Assembly (NCBI RefSeq): GCF_046195335.1
Contig: NZ_CP176093.1
Reading direction: 5' to 3' (one strand)
From: Methanospirillum lacunae
GTDB lineage: Archaea; Halobacteriota; Methanomicrobia; Methanomicrobiales; Methanospirillaceae
DNA length: 64,000 nucleotides
Shown here: positions 8,168-15,746 of the stretch, piece by piece
Numbering within the stretch: position 1 is the stretch's first letter
How the letters are laid out: each line of letters starts with the position of its first letter
Position numbers and translations under genes: made by a program
Notes under the pieces: model-generated
Told to the model about the DNA's origin: nothing
The model's input: only the letters and a program-made list of their open reading frames with translations
Database searches by the model: none

Positions 8168-8722
8168 TTAGGTAAGAACTGATCCCCCTTGGAATGAATC
8201 CGGTAAATGATACGTTACGAATGTAGCTGCACCACTCTTTGGTTTCACTTCAATAGTAAACCACCCTCCTGGTATAGGTCCGTTTACTTGTGCTAATCGG
8301 AATGTTCGTTTTTCTCCCGGAAGCATAATAGGGTCACCCTCTACTCCGAATGTTGTTGCTGTTTCTCCTCCTGGTCCACCATAGGTATATTCTCTTACTA
8401 TCGACGAATCAACAGAGTGTGTATATACAATAATCATATCCCGGAGATCCTGTGCCTGTCCCGTTTCCGGAATTCCCCCTGCAAACCATACTTTATCGAG
8501 GCTTGTTCCTGCTCCTCCTAACAAGGAAGCATAAACCCCTCCTTCAATGTATACTGTTGACGATGCCAGTTTGTATCCTGAAGTTGTTGTAGTTTTTGCC
8601 TGATCTGAAGCGTAAAAACCAGAACTCATTACACTTATCCCAAACACTGCAGCTACAACTACTAAAGCGATAACGATGATGGCTGCTTCTAGACCACTAA
8701 ACGCTTCATCTTTTTTCCTCAT
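8168..8722 (-). CDS. Archaellin, divergent third copy
   Basis: 184 residues from ATG 8722; GGGGGTA at 8726-8732 fixes this start over the TTG 12 bases upstream. MRKKDEA precedes FSGLEAAIIVIALVVVAAVF, so peptidase processing and core packing match the other two. The outer domain is different: residues 50-150 diverge and are longer, with a Gly/Thr-rich stretch (GGPGGETATTFG), but PGEKRTFRL and FTIEVKPKSGA align with PGDRAKITI and FTLEVKPKVGA of copies 1 and 2. It may form a distinct segment of the filament or be a minor subunit. No N-X-S/T sequon. Confidence 0.93.
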   Translation of the reverse strand: MRKKDEAFSGLEAAIIVIALVVVAAVFGISVMSSGFYASDQAKTTTTSGYKLASSTVYIEGGVYASLLGGAGTSLDKVWFAGGIPETGQAQDLRDMIIVYTHSVDSSIVREYTYGGPGGETATTFGVEGDPIMLPGEKRTFRLAQVNGPIPGGWFTIEVKPKSGAATFVTYHLPDSFQGGSVLT

Positions 8723-8819
8723 AACTACCCCCAATCTTTTATTAGTAGTAGGGGTATATTGAAATTTCGATTTTGTTTCAACAATATTTCTATGTACGTT
8801 ACGAGTAAAATTATTTTAT

Positions 8820-9911
8820 TTATCCCTCTTTTACAAATATTCTCACTGCATTATCTGGATCATTCATACATCTCATTAGAACTTGTTGAATTTCCTTTGA
8901 TGTTCCAATTTTTTTTACCGCTCTAATGGCTCGAATCTTAACTCCAGAATCTGGATCATTTGTTGCCTGAATAAGGTAGGGCATAATTCTGCTATCTCCA
9001 ATCCTTCCAAGTGTCTTTACCACTTCACGACGGACATAAACAGATTCATCTGAAAGCATTCGTATTATGATATCTGTATCTGGTAAATCCGGAGATAATC
9101 TAAAGGAAATTGCGATTCCCATCCTTATTCTCCAATCAGGATTAGAAATATGCTTAATCATTTCAGGTATGGAAATATTACCCAAATGACCTAAAACTTC
9201 AGCAGCAGATTCTCTTACATATCGATCATCATCGCCAAGTTTTTCAATTAGTGGCTTTATTGCTTTAGGTGAATGAGTTTTTCCTAGTGCCTCCACAGCA
9301 CATCGCCTGATATATGGACTTTCGTCTTGAAGTGTTCTAATTAACGGAAAAATTGTCCTTTCATCATTAAGGGATGATAATGCGGATATTGCTTCTTCCC
9401 GGATATTTTCATCATGTGAATTGAGGGCGGAAATAATTACATCAAAATCTCCCTTTATATTTCCCACATTGTTCCGGTTTTTATCTTCGATATCAGTACT
9501 CCGCTCAAGCAGATCTAGAATAACTGCCTCAACAAGACGCTGATCTTTTACATATAATAAAAAAACCACGAATGCAGCCAAATCAATCCCTGTATACAGG
9601 ATTACAAAAAGTGGAGGAAAGGTATACCCAAAAATATTGGCCAGTACCCAGAATACAAAAAGTGAGGCTAGGATCACCATAACCAGTTTTACTCCTGATT
9701 TTGGATACCAGAGGGCCAGAAGAATTATTGGAATTAGGTAAAGATGGGGGATAAATACGTATACAAATCGAAACCCCGCATAGGGGCTAAAATATAAAAA
9801 ATATATTGTAGTAAAAAATGATAAAAGAGCAAATAACGCAATTGTTATTAATTTTCCAATCTCAATTATATGCCGGTTTCCATGGATATATTGAATAATT
9901 AGATTATTCAT
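8820..9911 (-). CDS. Membrane protein with HEAT/PBS-lyase repeats
   Basis: 363 residues. The first ~125 contain four hydrophobic helices (for example ALFALLSFFTTIYFLYF and FVILYTGIDLAAFVVFLLYV). From about 150 on there are five to six HEAT-like (PBS lyase) repeats of about 31 residues: NIREEAISALSSL, YIRRCAVEALGKT, YVRESAAEVLGHLG, YVRREVVKTLGRIG, GVKIRAIRAVKKIG. HEAT repeats form a curved helical surface for protein binding, so this looks like a membrane-tethered cytoplasmic scaffold. It is on the archaellin strand, upstream of archaellin 3 with a 97-base gap. Partner unknown. Confidence 0.75.
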   Translation of the reverse strand: MNNLIIQYIHGNRHIIEIGKLITIALFALLSFFTTIYFLYFSPYAGFRFVYVFIPHLYLIPIILLALWYPKSGVKLVMVILASLFVFWVLANIFGYTFPPLFVILYTGIDLAAFVVFLLYVKDQRLVEAVILDLLERSTDIEDKNRNNVGNIKGDFDVIISALNSHDENIREEAISALSSLNDERTIFPLIRTLQDESPYIRRCAVEALGKTHSPKAIKPLIEKLGDDDRYVRESAAEVLGHLGNISIPEMIKHISNPDWRIRMGIAISFRLSPDLPDTDIIIRMLSDESVYVRREVVKTLGRIGDSRIMPYLIQATNDPDSGVKIRAIRAVKKIGTSKEIQQVLMRCMNDPDNAVRIFVKEG

Positions 9912-10052
9912 GTGGCTTCACCTTGAGTCGGACTTTATGTATATATGATACCGATTGTATGAAATCCCTCTTATTGATCTTATTATCATTAACTTATTAA
10001 ATAGCGTCAACTAAAAAAATTGAAATATTGTGGGATCTCTTTATATCTATAA

Positions 10053-11033
10053 TTAAATTTCCCCAAATATACTCATCCTCGCTTCCTTCTCGTACTCTTC
10101 CTGCATTTTCATGGCGTTCTGCTGATGTTCACTTGTATCCCAAAAATAATATTTCTCTATCTGCATCAGTTTTATCCAGCGGTTCGTGATCTCCTCTATG
10201 AAATTATATATCGTTGGGTATGTTTCTGCTCTTGGGTTTTCACAGGTTTGGGCAACTTTGAGTTCTTTGATGATATTTACCATCGCATCCCCAACAAGTT
10301 TTGTCTGGTACCAGGGATTCTTCTGCCACCGGTGAGTCAGCATCTCCATGAGATTGAGATTCTTGAACTTCTTCATCTCCGGAATGTTGATCATCGGATT
10401 GAGTTTCATCTCACTCATCACTTCACCAAGCAGAAGATCACGACCATAAAACATGCCGTTGTGCATGACAAAGTACCTTCTTGGGATGAAATCCTTGAAT
10501 GAAACGAGATCATGCATGTCACGCATACTCTCTTTCATCAGGAAATAGACCTGAGCGTTGCGCATTACCGGACAAAGTTTTGAGACCACGATGTTCGCCA
10601 TCAACGTCCAAGGTAGTTCACTCAAGGTCTCGTGAAACAGCATATACAGATAAAACATCAGTTTCTTTTTGATCCAGAAATCAAGATGCCGGGTTTTTTC
10701 ATCTTTAAGGACATCAAGGTAGATCTGCTCCATTCCCACCGTAGCCGATTTTCCATCAAATGAAAGAACACGGTATCCTGAGTTTTTCGCAGCAATACCT
10801 TTGAGAAGGAGTTTTATTGCGTTTTGTGCAATAACAAAATCCTTCAGCATTCCGATCTGCTGATTCGAAAAAACGATGACATTCCGTCCGGATTGAAACG
10901 AATACTGATCAAGTAAAAGGCCTTTCTTTGGAGCATCCTGTTTCCGTTGAAGATGTATCCGTGTATCCAGTTGATCCTCTACATGATCGAGGAGAGACTG
11001 AAGAGAAGAAGATATCTCGTATTTATTCTCCAT
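10053..11033 (-). CDS. Conserved-looking hypothetical protein
   Basis: 326 residues, cytoplasmic, mixed alpha/beta. I do not recognise a family. Features seen: a predicted helix at the N-terminus (SSLQSLLDHVEDQLDTR), a central LMFYLYMLFHETLSELPW helix that could be buried rather than membrane-spanning, and a Met-rich C-terminal helix (QNAMKMQEEYEKEARM). Composition and codon use are ordinary, and there is a clean gap of 75 bases to the next element, so it is probably a real gene transcribed alone. Confidence 0.6.
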   Translation of the reverse strand: MENKYEISSSLQSLLDHVEDQLDTRIHLQRKQDAPKKGLLLDQYSFQSGRNVIVFSNQQIGMLKDFVIAQNAIKLLLKGIAAKNSGYRVLSFDGKSATVGMEQIYLDVLKDEKTRHLDFWIKKKLMFYLYMLFHETLSELPWTLMANIVVSKLCPVMRNAQVYFLMKESMRDMHDLVSFKDFIPRRYFVMHNGMFYGRDLLLGEVMSEMKLNPMINIPEMKKFKNLNLMEMLTHRWQKNPWYQTKLVGDAMVNIIKELKVAQTCENPRAETYPTIYNFIEEITNRWIKLMQIEKYYFWDTSEHQQNAMKMQEEYEKEARMSIFGEI

Positions 11034-11108
11034 GAGCTTAAATTGATCTTGATGATACTATTATATATGAGTATCATTTTGCTGGATTAAAAAAATTCGT
11101 CAATATGA

Positions 11109-11372
11109 CTATGTGAAATTAATAATTCCTGCCTGAATCAGGCTTTTTCTGATTTCTATCTGGTTCTCTTTTACCTCTGTAATCAAGGTTTTATCAAGAC
11201 CATGCGGTATGCCTTTTACTTCGTTAAGAGTATCATGTAATTCGAACATTTCTTTTAGTAGAATAAAAGTTTCTAAAATCTTTATAGACCTGGAAAAATT
11301 TGAGATCTGAATGTTATAGGATAATGAACAGGATTTTAGTTCTACAATTGCATATTTGTTTTGACTAACCAA
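11109..11372 (-). CDS. Small hypothetical protein, start uncertain
   Basis: The open frame continues to 11543, but its upstream part overlaps the TPR gene start and is unlikely. With TTG at 11372, preceded by GGTG, the product has 87 residues with two probable helices (IKILETFILLKEMFELHDTL and ENQIEIRKSLIQAG). AT-rich. No family recognised; it may be a non-expressed frame. Confidence 0.3.
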   Translation of the reverse strand: MVSQNKYAIVELKSCSLSYNIQISNFSRSIKILETFILLKEMFELHDTLNEVKGIPHGLDKTLITEVKENQIEIRKSLIQAGIINFT

Positions 11373-11490
11373 GGCACCATCTCGATTGGGAGGAAATAGT
11401 GAGATCCTAATTATGGATTTTTTTGGGGATTTTCCCCATATTCTCAAATACTCCCAAGACAAGTATGATATACGCGAATCAGGTGAACTG

Positions 11491-11889
11491 ATGGCTGAAA
11501 ATACCACCAAAAAGCTCCTGAGCAAACGGGATGAACTCCTCAATAAGGCGGATGCACTGGCTCTTGAGGCTGATCAACTCTCATATCAGGGAAAATACGA
11601 AGAGGCAGTCGAGCGGTATGATCAGGCTCTTGCCATATATCCTTCAAATCCGGATCTCTGGGCATTCAAAGCAATCACCCTCTCAGGTGGCCTTGGAAGA
11701 AATGAAGAAGCATATGAATGTTGGGAGCGGGCAAAAAAACTGGATCATGTCCTTGCTGATGCAATCGCTGTAACCGGATCAGAAGTCGCCGCAGTCCAAG
11801 AGAAGGATCTGACTGACTTCAAAGGCAGCACAGCTGAGCGGATTAGAAACCTTGTCAAGCAGCAGGCAATTGACAAGAAAAATAGATAA
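11491..11889 (+). CDS. Small TPR protein
   Basis: 132 residues from ATG 11491, chosen because AGGTGA lies at 11481-11486; the upstream in-frame ATG at 11386 has no ribosome site. A coiled N-terminal helix (KKLLSKRDELLNKADALALEADQ) leads into about two TPRs: AVERYDQALAIYPSNPDLWAFKA and a degenerate one ending CWERAKKLDH. No signal peptide or membrane helix, so it is cytoplasmic. Convergent with the gene at 11907. Partner unknown. Confidence 0.65.
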   Translation: MAENTTKKLLSKRDELLNKADALALEADQLSYQGKYEEAVERYDQALAIYPSNPDLWAFKAITLSGGLGRNEEAYECWERAKKLDHVLADAIAVTGSEVAAVQEKDLTDFKGSTAERIRNLVKQQAIDKKNR

Positions 11890-11906
11890 ATATTTTTTTG
11901 GGATAA

Positions 11907-12374
11907 CTATCCTAAAATCGGAATCCCTTTTTCTATTGCTTCAATGTGATCTTCGGTTCTTATCTGAACCTGGCGAATCTGGGTCTGCTCTGCAACATCC
12001 CGGATTGCTTCAAGCAGATGAACTGATTCTTCGAGATAACTGAGGATATCAGCAGCATATATCTCTATACCGTACTCTTCTAAAATGAATTCACTTATCT
12101 GCCGGTGATCTAGCCCGGACTCACGCAGTTCGATGATCTCAATAGCAAACTTCCGCTCTGGACACCCACAGTTCGGGCTTTCTCTGCATTTGCAGTTTAC
12201 AAAGGCTTTTAAAAAAGCCATAATCTGTTCACGGGTGGGGCGATCAAAACCGTCGTAGGGGATTGAGAATAATGCCTCAATCACGGCCCCATGAAAGGCT
12301 CCTTCAGGCAACCGGTATCCTACTAATCTTCCAAGCTGCCTGTGATACCGCAGACGTGCCCGTGATGCAATCAC
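11907..12374 (-). CDS. Hypothetical archaeal protein with a cysteine cluster (DUF5814-like)
   Basis: 155 residues. CKCRESPNCGCPE near residue 60 clusters four cysteines in 11 residues and could bind zinc or iron-sulfur. The C-terminal half is helical (LDHRQISEFILEEYGIEIYAADILSYLEES), reminiscent of a DNA-binding or helicase-accessory helical domain; from memory this resembles DUF5814, which I hold with low confidence. Its ATG overlaps the stop of the DUF2150 gene by 4 bases (ATGA), indicating translational coupling. Confidence 0.6.
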   Translation of the reverse strand: MIASRARLRYHRQLGRLVGYRLPEGAFHGAVIEALFSIPYDGFDRPTREQIMAFLKAFVNCKCRESPNCGCPERKFAIEIIELRESGLDHRQISEFILEEYGIEIYAADILSYLEESVHLLEAIRDVAEQTQIRQVQIRTEDHIEAIEKGIPILG

Positions 12375-13012
12375 GAACTTTCGCCTGCTTCCTCGTCAAA
12401 GTTTTTCAGGGTTGCTAGTGCTTCGTTGATGGTCTCAACTTCAATAAGCCATTCATCGAACATCCCAGGATCATCACTTTCCTTGATATAACGTCCACAG
12501 CATGACTTCCCATTGATGACATTTGCACCGATGATAGCCGCTACTTCCAGAATTTCTTCCATCTGCTCTTCATCTATGGACTTTCCTTTCTTCACAAGTG
12601 CTTTGATATCCTCGTCAAATCCACCTTCCAGGAACTTTCTCGTAGCTGCAAAGAGCACGAGCATTGAGAACTGAAGTGAAGCAATAACCTCTTCAAGATC
12701 CCCTTCAACAGTTTGGTTCAAGACGATCTCTTCCACGTCACTAATCCGTTGAAGAGATTCTTCCTTGGTAAACCGGTTGTTCTGGTAGAGTTTTACAATC
12801 TTCAGTACCTCGATACAGATGTCCTGGTTAAAACTTGAGAGCAACTGAAATCCTTCAGGCATCTCATCATCATCTGCACTACCCTCAAAATCAGCCTCGC
12901 TGAGTGCTTTGAGCCAATTCTCCCAGCGCTCCTGGCTGTAGAATATATAAAAGAGCTTCAGCGGCGCTTCATCCTGAGCAGAGGCAGCGTCCTTCTTCTT
13001 TTTTGGAGCCAT
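12371..13012 (-). CDS. DUF2150 family archaeal protein
   Basis: 213 residues from ATG 13012; AGGTG six bases upstream favours this over the start at 13021. It begins with a lysine-rich tail (APKKKKDAA), then LKLFYIFYSQERWENWLKAL, the recognisable opening of DUF2150, followed by a largely helical acidic body (EGDLEEVIASLQFSMLVLFAATRKFL). GKSCCGRYIKE carries a double cysteine. DUF2150 is restricted to archaea and has no assigned function. First gene of a two-gene operon with the cysteine-cluster protein. Confidence 0.7.
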   Translation of the reverse strand: MAPKKKKDAASAQDEAPLKLFYIFYSQERWENWLKALSEADFEGSADDDEMPEGFQLLSSFNQDICIEVLKIVKLYQNNRFTKEESLQRISDVEEIVLNQTVEGDLEEVIASLQFSMLVLFAATRKFLEGGFDEDIKALVKKGKSIDEEQMEEILEVAAIIGANVINGKSCCGRYIKESDDPGMFDEWLIEVETINEALATLKNFDEEAGESS

Positions 13013-13134
13013 TACGTACACCTGACCGTCTGATCGTATAGTCTTTGTTCCTGATCAAAGGGTCTGACCATCTTCTTTATCTCCGGGATGATTAGCCTTT
13101 TCATGACACAAACTACCTAACACGGGTAGCGCCA

Positions 13135-14352
13135 ATGTATGAGCATTCAATGGAGAATGGAAAGTCCGGCGCTGTTATGATCCGCTTTGGCGAACTCTTT
13201 CTGAAGAGTGAGCCGGTCAGGCGACAGTTCATGAAGGTGCTCATCGGCAATATCAGATCGGCTCTTTCAAGTCATGAAATCGAATACTCTCTCGTGGACA
13301 ACCGGAGTCGTATCATTGTTTGTTCTAAAACTCCTGAAGCAATGATTCCTCTCCTGAGCCACATCTTTGGCATAGTGGATATTGCCCCTGCTCTTCTGAC
13401 TGATTCATCGCTGCCTGCTCTTTGTGATGCTGCCGGGAAACTTGCATCCAGAAATCTAAAACCGGGAATGAGTTTTGCAATCCGAGCACGGCGTGATCAG
13501 GTTCCAGGTTTCACCAGTCAGGAACTTGGAGCAGAAGCCGGTGGAGCAGTACTTGAATCAGTACCTGGAGTACGGGTTGATCTCACTCATCCAGACTATG
13601 AGGTTTATCTTGAAGCCCGGAAAGAGGGTGGACTAGCATATGATATCCGGATACCAGGTCCTGGCGGGTTGCCATACGGTACCCAGGGATCTGTTCTATC
13701 CCTGATATCCGCAGGAATTGACTCTCCAGTTGCAAGTTGGATGATGATGAAGCGGGGTGTAAAGGTTAGTTTCCTGTATATTGACACTGGTACATGGGCA
13801 GGTTGTGATTGCACTGATAATGTCCTTCGCAATCTTGCTGCTCTTTCATCATGGGTTCCGGGAATCAGCCTTTCCCTGCATATTGTCCATGCCCAGCCAT
13901 TGTATGATCTGCTCATGAATGACTGTGAGCCTCGTTATCGGTGTGTTCTCTGTAAACGTGGAATGCTTATGCTTGCTGAAACGTTTGCAGCACAGCGGAA
14001 AATTCAGGCAATAGTGACCGGTGATAATCTCGGTCAGGTTGCAACCCAGACTCTTCAGAATATTGTGACAATATCATCTTCAGTGGCTATCCCAGTCCTA
14101 CGGCCACTCATTGGATATGATAAAGAAGATATTATTTCGCTAGCGAGAAAAATCGGGACCTTCACCAATAATCCAGGTAACACCTCCTGTGGTGTTGTTC
14201 CATCAAAACCTGCAACCGCAGCAGATAGTTCTTTGATTGGAGATCTTGAGGAGCGATTACACATGAGATCCATAATACCCTCACTTCTGGATAACCGGGA
14301 GAAAGTCATCGCACTGAACGGAAAAATTCTGTCCGAGTTCTCTAAAAATTAA
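13135..14352 (+). CDS. thiI: tRNA 4-thiouridine synthetase ThiI
   Basis: 405 residues. ThiI adenylates U8 of tRNA and replaces oxygen with sulfur. Residues ~15-165 are the NFLD/THUMP region (MIRFGELFLKSEPVRR; DLTHPDYEVYLEAR). The PP-loop SAGIDSPVASWM lies near residue 192. There is no C-terminal rhodanese domain, as usual in methanogens. Cysteines in RCVLCKR (about 269-272) and SCGVVPSKP (about 352) match the three that bind an iron-sulfur cluster in the Methanococcus enzyme. It stands alone, divergent from the DUF2150 operon. An ATG at 13150 is an alternative start. Confidence 0.9.
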   Translation: MYEHSMENGKSGAVMIRFGELFLKSEPVRRQFMKVLIGNIRSALSSHEIEYSLVDNRSRIIVCSKTPEAMIPLLSHIFGIVDIAPALLTDSSLPALCDAAGKLASRNLKPGMSFAIRARRDQVPGFTSQELGAEAGGAVLESVPGVRVDLTHPDYEVYLEARKEGGLAYDIRIPGPGGLPYGTQGSVLSLISAGIDSPVASWMMMKRGVKVSFLYIDTGTWAGCDCTDNVLRNLAALSSWVPGISLSLHIVHAQPLYDLLMNDCEPRYRCVLCKRGMLMLAETFAAQRKIQAIVTGDNLGQVATQTLQNIVTISSSVAIPVLRPLIGYDKEDIISLARKIGTFTNNPGNTSCGVVPSKPATAADSSLIGDLEERLHMRSIIPSLLDNREKVIALNGKILSEFSKN

Positions 14353-14384
14353 AAAAATGAAGCCAGGTATTTGCGCAGACTAAA

Positions 14385-15566
14385 CTATGTCTGTACCGAT
14401 AATCCATCCTCTTTTGCTATCTCCACAAACATATCCCCTACATATTGTGCCTGTTCCTCAGTGAGCCCGTATGGGTTAAATTTCCAGACCTTAGTCGACC
14501 CTGCAATGATCCCGGTTATTCCCCTCTCACGTAAAGCACTAAGTAAAAAGAATCCTTTCTTCTTGTGGGTCTTTGCAATCTTATCAAACGATTCGGTTGT
14601 ATTCATCCTGGTGAGCGGGTGTTTGCGCGGGTACTCACTCATCACCTTTGTGCCATCAATTGAACAAAGAGCATCAACAATCTGATTACACCGCTTCAGA
14701 TGTTGGTCAAACTGATTTACTCGCTCCCTGACATGTGGGAATGAAGCCATCATTCCGACTGATGTAACACCCATCAGCGTGCATCCCATCATCTCGACTT
14801 CCTTGACTCCAAATGTTCTGCCTGTGATGTCACCTTTTGCTTGTGTGGTCCTGAAGAGTTTATCTGCCCACTCTGAAGTAGTGGCAAGCATACCTGATGG
14901 CGCTGGAGCAGCCATGCTTTTGTGCCCAGAACCCACGAGAAAATCAGCACCGATCTTTTTCCCATCTACCGGCATGATCCCAACTGTATATGCTCCGTTA
15001 CACAAAACTGGCACATCATACTGGTGGGCAACCTTTACGATCTCCTGTACTGGATGGAGATTACCAAACTGGTAATCCACCTCTTCTACGTACAGAAGAG
15101 ACGGGGGTCTCCCGGTTGATCGGGTGATCTCCTCAATCCTCACAGCCACGGTATCAGCAGTGATTATTTGTGAATCATCTGGTGGAACCTCATGGGGAAT
15201 GCCTCCTGCCTGTTCGACAGAGAGAAATTCGGTATAATGCGAAAAGGCTGTTAGGAGTACCGGATCTCCTTTGTTTACAACAGTACCTGCAACTGCCTGA
15301 AATCCGCGTCTGGCTCCCGGCACAAGCCTCGCAACATCCATGTTGACAAAAGTAGCGAGATCGTCATGGAACTTTGCGAGAGGTGGTTTTTTGATACAAT
15401 CCAGTCTGAAAGGTTTTTCGCAGTTATCACATACCGAGTACCCGTCACCGTATGCGAGAACTGCCTTCATGGCGTCGACAGTAAGTCTCCCCCCTGCCTG
15501 AATCGGATCCAGGTTGATATAGAGTTCTTCTATGAGCCTGGTGTCAATCCCGTCACCACAGTTCAT
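14385..15566 (-). CDS. pscS: O-phospho-L-seryl-tRNA:Cys-tRNA synthase (SepCysS)
   Basis: 393 residues. This PLP enzyme converts Sep-tRNA(Cys) to Cys-tRNA(Cys), the tRNA-dependent cysteine route of methanogens. GSGHKSMAAPAPSG contains the PLP lysine near residue 216. C46, C49 (SVCDNCEKP) and the cysteine in EMMGCTLMG correspond to the three catalytic cysteines known in the family. NNxHxxR-like positions are represented by VPGARRGF and SHYTEF. Its ATG overlaps the stop of a small upstream gene by 4 bases. No sepS is in the window. Confidence 0.93.
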   Translation of the reverse strand: MNCGDGIDTRLIEELYINLDPIQAGGRLTVDAMKAVLAYGDGYSVCDNCEKPFRLDCIKKPPLAKFHDDLATFVNMDVARLVPGARRGFQAVAGTVVNKGDPVLLTAFSHYTEFLSVEQAGGIPHEVPPDDSQIITADTVAVRIEEITRSTGRPPSLLYVEEVDYQFGNLHPVQEIVKVAHQYDVPVLCNGAYTVGIMPVDGKKIGADFLVGSGHKSMAAPAPSGMLATTSEWADKLFRTTQAKGDITGRTFGVKEVEMMGCTLMGVTSVGMMASFPHVRERVNQFDQHLKRCNQIVDALCSIDGTKVMSEYPRKHPLTRMNTTESFDKIAKTHKKKGFFLLSALRERGITGIIAGSTKVWKFNPYGLTEEQAQYVGDMFVEIAKEDGLSVQT

Positions 15567-15745
15567 GATACCAGTTCCTCTTTCAGAATATTGATCTGTT
15601 TCTCAAGTTTTTCCAGAGTTTTTGCTGTTTTTGCCTTCTGATCTGCTGATAACCGGTGGTGGGGAGCGGTCTCCCGAAGCACACCTCTAATCTCACAAAG
15701 CAGGAACAACCCTTGAAATACTGCCTCTGCTACTCTTCTTGACAT
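15563..15745 (-). CDS. Small helical protein coupled to SepCysS
   Basis: 60 residues, almost all helix: MSRRVAEAVFQGLFLLCEIR, a short TAPHHRLSADQ turn, then a charged coiled coil AKTLEKLEKQINILKEELV. The TGA overlaps the SepCysS ATG (ATGA), which argues that it is a real cotranslated gene. In other methanogens a protein, SepCysE, with a helical N-terminal domain bridges SepRS and SepCysS; this gene could be a reduced analogue, but no sequence signature proves that. Its start lies two bases from the divergent herA start frame. Confidence 0.55.
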   Translation of the reverse strand: MSRRVAEAVFQGLFLLCEIRGVLRETAPHHRLSADQKAKTAKTLEKLEKQINILKEELVS

Positions 15746-15746
15746 A

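Noticed and set aside
10125..10502. 125-codon plus-strand frame
   Set aside because: Antisense to the hypothetical gene at 10053-11033, no ribosome site and no family; the minus-strand gene has better coding character.
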